Shown: positions 1-4,651 of the stretch, piece after piece
Layout of the letters: every line of letters begins with the position of its first letter
Numbering within the stretch: the stretch's first letter is position 1
Source: Spirochaetaceae bacterium
GTDB lineage: Bacteria; Spirochaetota; Spirochaetia; DSM-27196; SLAA01
Direction: 5' to 3'
Length of the DNA: 5,962 nt
NCBI GenBank assembly: GCA_003564775.1
Contig: PXEI01000082.1
Location: 1-5,962 of the forward strand
Made by a program: the position numbers and the translations under genes
The notes under the pieces: model-generated
What the model was told of the DNA's origin: nothing
Database searches by the model: none
Seen by the model: only the letters and a program-made list of their open reading frames with translations

Positions 1-197
1 CCTTCGGCCAAAACAACCGCGGTATCTCCCGCCCCAAGTCCGTATGGTTTAAGGCTACAGGCAAGCGTGATCGCATCGTCACGTAACTCGCTATAGCTCC
101 GGGAGAACCACCCGGACTCGGTTTTGCGCAGGGCATAGGGACGATCTGGGAACGCTTCGGCAGCAGAGGCAAGCATGGAGAGTACTGTTCTGGACAT
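1..197 (-). CDS. AMP-forming acyl-CoA synthetase (FadD-like), N-terminal fragment
   Basis: Partial gene: 65 complete codons are visible from the ATG at 197-195, and the rest lies beyond the left edge. The peptide begins MSRTVLSMLASAAEAFPDRP and continues with W-F-S-R-S-Y-S-E-L-R and G-L-G-A-G-D-T-A-V-V-L. This is the usual start of the ANL superfamily AMP-binding domain: 'fPdrpAlr', then 'tY.EL...v..lA..L', then 'G...GD.Vai'. Family members activate a carboxylate, often a long-chain fatty acid, with ATP to an acyl-AMP and pass it to CoA; they are cytosolic or membrane-associated. The P-loop and adenylation motifs that would define the substrate are outside the window. The frame stays open upstream to a TGA at 269-267, but the only upstream start candidates are TTG, and the ATG fits the family N-terminus. 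No strong Shine-Dalgarno precedes it. It is transcribed divergently from hemW. I am confident of the superfamily; long-chain acyl specificity is a guess. Confidence 0.75.
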   Translation of the reverse strand, partial: MSRTVLSMLASAAEAFPDRPYALRKTESGWFSRSYSELRDDAITLACSLKPYGLGAGDTAVVLAE

Positions 198-227
198 GCC
201 ATTGAAGGTGGCGCGGATTGCACCGTC

Positions 228-233
228 TGTCAA
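228..233 (-). promoter_or_regulatory. Possible -35 box (TTGACA) for the acyl-CoA synthetase gene
   Basis: The minus strand reads a perfect TTGACA here, about 30 bp upstream of the synthetase ATG at 197. I see no convincing -10 box at 16-18 bp spacing (the hexamers there are CCACCT and CACCTT). TTCAAT occurs 20 bp downstream, which is too far. A transcript starting from it would have almost no leader. It may be chance; low confidence. Confidence 0.2.
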
Positions 234-279
234 GACGCTGCGGGCAATAAAGGCTGCACTCTGCAATCAACAACCCGGC

Positions 280-309
280 CACGCGACGGACAGCCACCCG
301 ACACGCGAC
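280..309. repeat. 8-bp direct repeat CACGCGAC x2 in the divergent intergenic region
   Basis: CACGCGAC occurs at 280-287 and again at 302-309. The start-to-start distance is 22 bp, about two turns of the helix. The second copy overlaps the end of the candidate hemW -35 box. Two same-face half-sites next to a promoter could be an operator, but copies this short can arise by chance in GC-rich DNA. No regulator is identified. Confidence 0.25.
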
Positions 310-326
310 TCGAGTTGGTGTAAACT
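298..326 (+). promoter_or_regulatory. Candidate sigma70-type promoter for hemW
   Basis: CCGACA (298-303, four of six matches to TTGACA) and TAAACT (321-326, close to TATAAT) are separated by 17 bp, the ideal spacing. The expected transcription start is about 333, which is the first base of the upstream hemW ATG. If the promoter is real, the mRNA is either leaderless from 333 or has a 54-nt leader to the ATG at 387. This is based on sequence match only. Confidence 0.35.
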
Positions 327-332
327 GGAAGC

Positions 333-1685
333 ATGATAGATGCTCAGATTGAGGGCCCCTTGAAGCTGGGCCAACCGGACGAGCTCATGGTGTACCTGCA
401 CCTACCATTCTGCAGCACTCGTTGTGGTTATTGCGACTTCTACAGCGAGACCGGCGTAAGTGAGGCGCGTATTGCAGCAACGCTGCAGGGGATTCTCCGT
501 GAGGCCGAGTGGTATAGACGCATCTTCCCGGACGCCCATGTGAGCTCCCTGTATCTTGGTGGCGGCACGCCGAGCCTTGTTCCCAGTAAACTACTGGCAC
601 CCTTTCTTGACGGCCTGTCGCAGCTCTTTGCGCCCGCGTCCAGTGCGTCCCCGGAAGGCTCCGAAGAGGAGTTTGAGTGGAGCTTTGAGGCAAATCCGGA
701 GAGTCTGAATTCTGAGAAACTGGACCTGCTGGCCGGGTTCGGGGTGAACCGTCTCAGTCTTGGTGTGCAGAGTTTCAATGACCGTTTTCTTGGCGCCCTG
801 GACCGCGAGGCCAACGGACGCATGGTGCGCCGAGCACTTGATGAGGTACAGAACAACGGCAGATTCCAGTTAAGTCTCGACCTCATGACCGGCCTGCCCG
901 GTCAAAGCCATGCCGATGTAGCCGTAGATGCCGAGCACCTTCTGGCCTACGCACCCGAACACATCTCACTGTACTCGCTGACAGTTGAGCACGGAACTCC
1001 ATTGGCACGTCGGGTCAAGGAGGGTCTGGTGAGTCTGGGTGCACCAGCGTACCGTGACGCCTTGTGGGAGACGGCCGCCAGAATTCTGCGCGGGAATGGA
1101 TACCGGCACTACGAGATCTCAAACTTCTCTTTGCCCGGAAAACATGCGCGACACAACTCCGGCTACTGGCGGGGACGACCCTACATCGGCTTGGGGCCGG
1201 GGGCCGTTGGGACACTCCCGATCGGAGGCACCTCGGATGCAGCTTCGAAGGACGTCACCCAGGTCGGCGTTCGCGGCGTTCGCGCCGTTCAAGCCGCGCG
1301 GGCCGTACGCATTACCAACCCGGAACTGCACAACTACCTGCGAGCTGGGGGCGGGCGAGGTGATGCACCGCACACACTCGAGTATTTGAGCGGCAAGGAA
1401 CTGCTGCTCGAGCGTTTTCTCATGGGCCTGCGCACGAGTGAGGGAGTGCAGCTTCAGTCCTGCGCGCATGAGTTTGGGTTTGAAACCGCTCAGTTGCACA
1501 CCGTTCTCACAAGCTGGGATGGTGCCGAGTACCTGGACCGCCGCTGCCTTGGGGCAGGCCGCGCCGCGCTGCGGCGCAGCGGACGAATGCTGCTTGACAG
1601 ACTCCTGCCGGACCTTGCTGCCCGGCTTGAGTCGCTCTCGGACCACTCCGGCGTCCAACGTGTTATGCATCACCCTCAAGCTTGA
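333..1685 (+). CDS. hemW: HemW, radical SAM heme chaperone (HemN-like)
   Basis: 450 residues from the ATG at 333. The 4Fe-4S radical SAM motif C-x3-C-x2-C is at C27, C31 and C34 (HLPFCSTRCGYCDF). The residue two after the last Cys is Phe, as in HemW; true coproporphyrinogen dehydrogenase HemN has a fourth Cys there. Further family blocks are GGGTP (76-80, SAM binding), EANPES (119-124), LSLGVQSF (141-148), LDLMTGLPGQ (182-191), HISLYSLTVEHGTPL (210-224), YEISNFS (260-266) and GLGPGA (286-291), followed by a HemN C-terminal domain with LLLERFLMGLRTSEGV (357-372). Known HemW proteins bind heme and hand it to acceptor proteins in the cytoplasm; they do not oxidise coproporphyrinogen. Residues about 297-325 are an insert partly made of repeated triplets. 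The start is uncertain: the ATG at 387 (M19) gives MVYLHLPFC, the usual family N-terminus, and lies downstream of the predicted transcription start. The 3' end overlaps the convergent mcp by 23 bp. Family call is firm. Confidence 0.93.
   Translation: MIDAQIEGPLKLGQPDELMVYLHLPFCSTRCGYCDFYSETGVSEARIAATLQGILREAEWYRRIFPDAHVSSLYLGGGTPSLVPSKLLAPFLDGLSQLFAPASSASPEGSEEEFEWSFEANPESLNSEKLDLLAGFGVNRLSLGVQSFNDRFLGALDREANGRMVRRALDEVQNNGRFQLSLDLMTGLPGQSHADVAVDAEHLLAYAPEHISLYSLTVEHGTPLARRVKEGLVSLGAPAYRDALWETAARILRGNGYRHYEISNFSLPGKHARHNSGYWRGRPYIGLGPGAVGTLPIGGTSDAASKDVTQVGVRGVRAVQAARAVRITNPELHNYLRAGGGRGDAPHTLEYLSGKELLLERFLMGLRTSEGVQLQSCAHEFGFETAQLHTVLTSWDGAEYLDRRCLGAGRAALRRSGRMLLDRLLPDLAARLESLSDHSGVQRVMHHPQA
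1266..1310 (+). repeat. 9-bp tandem repeat inside hemW, about five units
   Basis: GGCGTTCGC is repeated exactly at 1266-1274 and 1275-1283. Degenerate copies GCCGTTCAA (1284-1292), GCCGCGCGG (1293-1301) and GCCGTACGC (1302-1310) follow in phase. Because the unit is a multiple of three it stays in frame and encodes GVR-GVR-AVQ-AAR-AVR. It lies in a segment between the GPGA block and the HemN C-terminal domain where HemW proteins usually have only a short linker. Strand slippage would add or remove whole triplets without breaking the gene. Confidence 0.7.
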
Positions 1686-3780
1686 AGTGTGAGATGAGTT
1701 CGCCCACCGTCTGTACAGCCTCTTGATTCGTCCCAGCCATTTCCACAACCTGAGTAACCGCAGCCGTTATCTGTTCGGCGCCGGAAGACATCTCCTCCAT
1801 GCTTTGCCGGACAGACTCAGATATCTCAATGAGGCGTTGCATCTCATCGGTGATCATACGGCTGCCCTGATTCATCTCCTTGGAGCCTTCGCTCACCTCG
1901 GTGGTGATGTCGTTCATGCTGCTGAGGGCCTGAAGGATCTCGGTGCTCCCGCTGCTTTGCTCGTCCATTGATCCTTTGATCTGTAACTCGAGTTCGTGCG
2001 TCTCACTTACCAGTTTATGAAGATCGGTGAATGAGATCGAGACCGAGCTGGAGGCTTCAACGACATCATCAATGGCAGACTTTACCGACTGGAGCGTCGC
2101 GGTACTCTCGGTTGCCTGTGCAGCAGCGCCCTCCGCCAACTTGCGAATCTCGTCGGCTACCACCGCAAATCCACGGCCGTGCTCACCAGCATGGGCCGCC
2201 TCAATTGCCGCGTTCATTGCCAACAGGTTGGTCTGTGAGGCGATGTGCTGAATAGCGGCGTTTGCTTCAAGCAAGCCGTCGGATTGCGCAGCAACACGGG
2301 TGAGAATGTCGTTCATTCCGTCGATCTTGCCTCGCCCATCTTCGGCCGCTCGCTTCAGTGCGTCGAAACGCTGGGCTGAACTCTCTAAGGTCATGGTCAC
2401 CGACTGGATATTTGCGATCATCTGCTCAATGGCCGCAGATGACTGCCGAAGGCCGGAAGCCTGGTCTTCTATACGCTTGTCCAGGGACTCGATGTTCTTG
2501 CTTATTTGTTCCACCGTGCTGGATGTTTCGGTGATTCCGGTGGACTGGTTCACTACCTGGCTCTTGACACTTGCAATGTTGGCGCTAATCTCGGTGATGG
2601 CGGACGATGTCTGTTCCATGTGTGTTACCAGACTGTGTCCAACCTCACTCAGTGTGTTGGTGGAGCTCCGAATGGTTGCCATCATCTCTCCAAGCCCACC
2701 AACAAACTTGTCGAAAGCTATGGCGACGCGGCCCACCTCATCCGTACCAGATCCCGCAATTCGTTGTCTCAGGTCTCCACCACCACTCGCAATCTCCTCC
2801 AGCGCCGCGGCCGTAGTTGCCAACGGTCTCAACTTGCGCCGCACGTAGAAGGTCATGACGGCCAGGGCGAGGACTCCAATCAGAATACTCCCAAGAGCCG
2901 TGCTGAGAAATCCGGATATCAGTGCATCCAGTTCATCCTGGATATTGACCGCCAGTAGTAACACGCCAATCTCATCACCCGAGTAGTCTCTCAGGACAAA
3001 CTCGTCGGCTACAAAGGTGCGGTCGTCAAGCTGATAACTCTCAACCTCAGGACTGAAAAGAGCCGCAATCTGGGCGTAAACTGGCATGCTGTGTCGGTAG
3101 TACACCAAACCCCGGGCAAGCACATCCTGTGTCTGGGCATCGAATCTGCGAGCTCGTTCAAATACCTCTTCAGCGATACCAACGCTGACGCCGACCTCCA
3201 TGGTCGCCTGCAGGGTCGCTAGGACTGAGTCAAGGGAACCTCCCAGCTCGAAAGATCCCACATGTTCGTCCTGATAAAATACAGGGTAAACCACACGCAA
3301 ACCCGGCCCGCTCCGGCCCACTTCCAGGCCTCGTACATTCACCTGGCGCCGGTTGGCTACCAGGACCGTGGTGCGGAATGCGGCAAGGTTGTCGCCGTAC
3401 TGGGTCGGCGCATTGGCGCGCAAGAAGGATACCGCTGGCGGTGTGTGAAACTGCATCTGGTTAATTCCGGCAAGCTGGTCAAGGTCTTGGAAAAAATGAA
3501 CAATGCGGGCAGCCACCGTCTCTCGGTCCCTGGCGGCGAACGCAGAGCGCAGTTGTTCATCCTGGAGAACTGACTCAACTACCAGTGACAGATCCCGCAG
3601 GCGCAGCTCTATCATTGCCTCAAAGGTATCGGCTGCCTGGCGTAGATCGCTCTGTGCCTCCGCGTAAATGGCGGTTCGCATCTGGGTGAAGGAGCTCCAC
3701 AGATTCAAACCGGTGAGGGCTACGACGATAAGTGAAACAAATACAATAATACTTTTTGACATGCTTTGGGACTGTGCCAT
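1663..3780 (-). CDS. Methyl-accepting chemotaxis protein with periplasmic Cache domain
   Basis: 705 residues from the ATG at 3780. An in-frame GTG at 3786 is possible, but GGAGG (3793-3789) sits at ideal spacing for the ATG and abuts the GTG. Order: short cytoplasmic tail, membrane helix (~10-32), periplasmic sensor (33-287), second helix (~288-313), HAMP (~314-368), then a long coiled-coil signalling domain. The hairpin tip around 512-550 carries the conserved NLLAMNAAIEAAHAGEHGRG and FAVVADEIRKLAE, which bind CheA and CheW. The sensor contains FHTPPAVSFLRANAP, YGDNLAAFR and LRVVYPVF, a pattern I associate with the dCache_3 type; the ligand is unknown. A perfect match to the methylation-site pattern is SSGAEQITAA (665-674), with E669/Q670 as candidate sites. 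There is no C-terminal NWETF-like pentapeptide for tethering CheR. No chemotaxis kinase or adaptor gene is nearby, so it is an orphan receptor. The class assignment is very secure, the sensor subtype less so. Confidence 0.95.
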   Translation of the reverse strand: MAQSQSMSKSIIVFVSLIVVALTGLNLWSSFTQMRTAIYAEAQSDLRQAADTFEAMIELRLRDLSLVVESVLQDEQLRSAFAARDRETVAARIVHFFQDLDQLAGINQMQFHTPPAVSFLRANAPTQYGDNLAAFRTTVLVANRRQVNVRGLEVGRSGPGLRVVYPVFYQDEHVGSFELGGSLDSVLATLQATMEVGVSVGIAEEVFERARRFDAQTQDVLARGLVYYRHSMPVYAQIAALFSPEVESYQLDDRTFVADEFVLRDYSGDEIGVLLLAVNIQDELDALISGFLSTALGSILIGVLALAVMTFYVRRKLRPLATTAAALEEIASGGGDLRQRIAGSGTDEVGRVAIAFDKFVGGLGEMMATIRSSTNTLSEVGHSLVTHMEQTSSAITEISANIASVKSQVVNQSTGITETSSTVEQISKNIESLDKRIEDQASGLRQSSAAIEQMIANIQSVTMTLESSAQRFDALKRAAEDGRGKIDGMNDILTRVAAQSDGLLEANAAIQHIASQTNLLAMNAAIEAAHAGEHGRGFAVVADEIRKLAEGAAAQATESTATLQSVKSAIDDVVEASSSVSISFTDLHKLVSETHELELQIKGSMDEQSSGSTEILQALSSMNDITTEVSEGSKEMNQGSRMITDEMQRLIEISESVRQSMEEMSSGAEQITAAVTQVVEMAGTNQEAVQTVGELISHFKLEGDA

Positions 3781-3788
3781 CTTCACCC

Positions 3789-3793
3789 TCCAC
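3789..3793 (-). promoter_or_regulatory. Shine-Dalgarno GGAGG that sets the mcp start
   Basis: The minus strand reads GGAGG, then GTGAAG, then ATG (3780-3778). The 6-nt spacing is optimal for the ATG and leaves only one base before the in-frame GTG at 3786. I therefore chose the ATG as start. Confidence 0.75.
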
Positions 3794-3800
3794 AGGTCGA

Positions 3801-3806
3801 ATTATC
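3801..3806 (-). promoter_or_regulatory. Candidate -10 box (GATAAT) for mcp
   Basis: GATAAT on the minus strand matches TATAAT in five of six bases and lies about 20 bp upstream of the mcp ATG, within a locally AT-rich stretch (3800-3823). The -35 region is weak: TCGGTT or CTCGGT at 16-17 bp spacing. The flanking AGAGATAA also resembles the 3' part of the flagellar sigma28 -10 box (GCCGATAA), but I find no TAAA-type -35 at the right distance. Sigma70 or sigma28 cannot be decided. Confidence 0.3.
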
Positions 3807-3910
3807 TCTAAGTAAACAATTGAACCGAGCGTAATGGAAAGTTCCACAACATGCCAAGCATCGCCAGGATACTGGGCAAGGGAAAGCGGTGCCAGGAAAA
3901 AACGGGGCGA

Positions 3911-4630
3911 CTAGGAACGGGCGCGCATTACCAGCATGGGTGAGCTGTGCCGCGCAAAAGCGGCTCCCAAGAAGTCGGACGCAGCCTCAATGGCGGAGAA
4001 GCCAGCGTCTCTGAGGTGCTGATGAAGGAGTTCCTCGGTAATGACCAGCAAGGTCTGAGTAACCTCCGCCCTCTCGCCCGTATCCGTGACGAGCTCCGCC
4101 CCAAACTCAATCCGTTCCAACTCGGGGACGTAGGTGTAGCTGCGATGCAGTGTCACCCCGGGCGCTTTGAGACTGGGCAGAGGAACAGCCAGCTTGGGCG
4201 TGAGGCGCTCGGGGTTCATGACCTGAATCAGGAGCTGCCGTTTGGCGTGCATGGCATCGTGCGCCCGAGCCACGAAGCTCTTCACCTCGTCTGTTGTGGA
4301 AACATGTGACAGAGAGTTACCTATGCAGAATATCCCACCGAAGGGAGCTGGCGATAGCTCATGGAGCTCAAGCATGTCCCCAACAAAAAAGCGTTCGGAA
4401 TGCCCTTTGGCACCTGCGCGTGCGATCATTTCTGGTTCGGAGTCTACACCGTAGACATCAAAGCCCTCTCTCATGAGAGCGTGAGTATAGTTGCCGCTGC
4501 CGCAGGCCGCGTCCAGGACCGGCTCATTGGAGTTGAGGTGCAATCGGAGGAAGTTGACGGTATCTTCTTCTGCCGGAAACAACTCATCGTAGTAGCGTGA
4601 AAGCACTGTGTAGAACTCGGTTTGTGCCAT
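3911..4630 (-). CDS. Class I SAM-dependent methyltransferase, substrate unknown
   Basis: 239 residues, a normal size for a single-domain Rossmann methyltransferase. Motif I is VLDAACGSGNYT (38-49), binding SAM. The next acidic residue at the end of strand 2 is D63 in VYGVDSEPEM, and GDM (84-86) supplies the residue usually near the adenine. CIGNSLSHV (102-110) is the post-motif seen in many small-molecule methyltransferases of this type. The C-terminal half (LHRSYTYVPELERIEFG, then a strand-rich stretch ending PMLVMRARS) resembles the substrate cap of that group but gives no substrate. The protein looks cytosolic, with no signal peptide or membrane segment. The start at 4630 is chosen because the N-terminus MAQTEFYTVLSRYYDELF fits the family (a Y-Y-D motif before the Rossmann fold); the upstream G-run (4647-4642) is a poorly spaced ribosome site. 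It lies 21 bp after the serA-like stop and is likely cotranscribed. It is not CheR, despite the neighbouring receptor gene: it lacks CheR's N-terminal helical domain. Confidence 0.85.
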   Translation of the reverse strand: MAQTEFYTVLSRYYDELFPAEEDTVNFLRLHLNSNEPVLDAACGSGNYTHALMREGFDVYGVDSEPEMIARAGAKGHSERFFVGDMLELHELSPAPFGGIFCIGNSLSHVSTTDEVKSFVARAHDAMHAKRQLLIQVMNPERLTPKLAVPLPSLKAPGVTLHRSYTYVPELERIEFGAELVTDTGERAEVTQTLLVITEELLHQHLRDAGFSAIEAASDFLGAAFARHSSPMLVMRARS

Positions 4631-4651
4631 AGTGATTGTTGCCCCCCGGCC

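Larger units (their letters stand above)
3781..3910. other. 130-bp intergenic region between the methyltransferase gene and mcp
   Basis: This gap holds the mcp ribosome binding site and candidate -10 box. It also has a seven-base T run on the minus strand (3902-3896) just after the methyltransferase stop, but no GC-rich hairpin precedes the run, so I do not call a terminator. Short inverted repeats occur: ATGC-CAA-GCAT (3851-3861), CCAG-GATA-CTGG (3864-3875) and CTGGGCA with TGCCAG (3872-3878, 3890-3895). The last two share an arm and cannot form together. Stems are short, so a function is doubtful. Confidence 0.4.

Noticed and set aside
91..297. Minus-strand open frame overlapping the acyl-CoA synthetase start
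   Set aside because: It is in a different frame from the clear AMP-binding N-terminus at 1-197 and its Cys/Arg-rich product resembles nothing I know.
1672..1681. TCAAGCTTGA palindrome at the hemW/mcp junction as a bidirectional terminator
   Set aside because: It is a loopless 10-bp palindrome that could form only a 3-bp stem in RNA, has no GC-rich stem and no T run on either side.
333..1685. HemN coproporphyrinogen III dehydrogenase
   Set aside because: The motif is C-x3-C-x2-C followed by D-F, lacking HemN's extra Cys, and the overall blocks match HemW.
1119..1748. Long open frame on the minus strand opposite hemW (209 codons)
   Set aside because: It lies almost entirely antisense to a secure hemW, its product has no recognisable motif, and it is rich in residues expected from reading GC-rich coding DNA backwards. 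It also overlaps the mcp 3' end.
2300..2848. Plus-strand open frame of 182 codons opposite the chemoreceptor
   Set aside because: It is a shadow of the conserved HAMP and coiled-coil region of mcp, with no family features and no ribosome binding site that I can see.
3911..4630. Methyltransferase as a CheR-type chemoreceptor methylase because of the neighbouring mcp
   Set aside because: Its Rossmann fold starts near residue 35 with no CheR N-terminal helical domain, and the VLDAACGSG and GNSLSHV blocks belong to general small-molecule methyltransferases.
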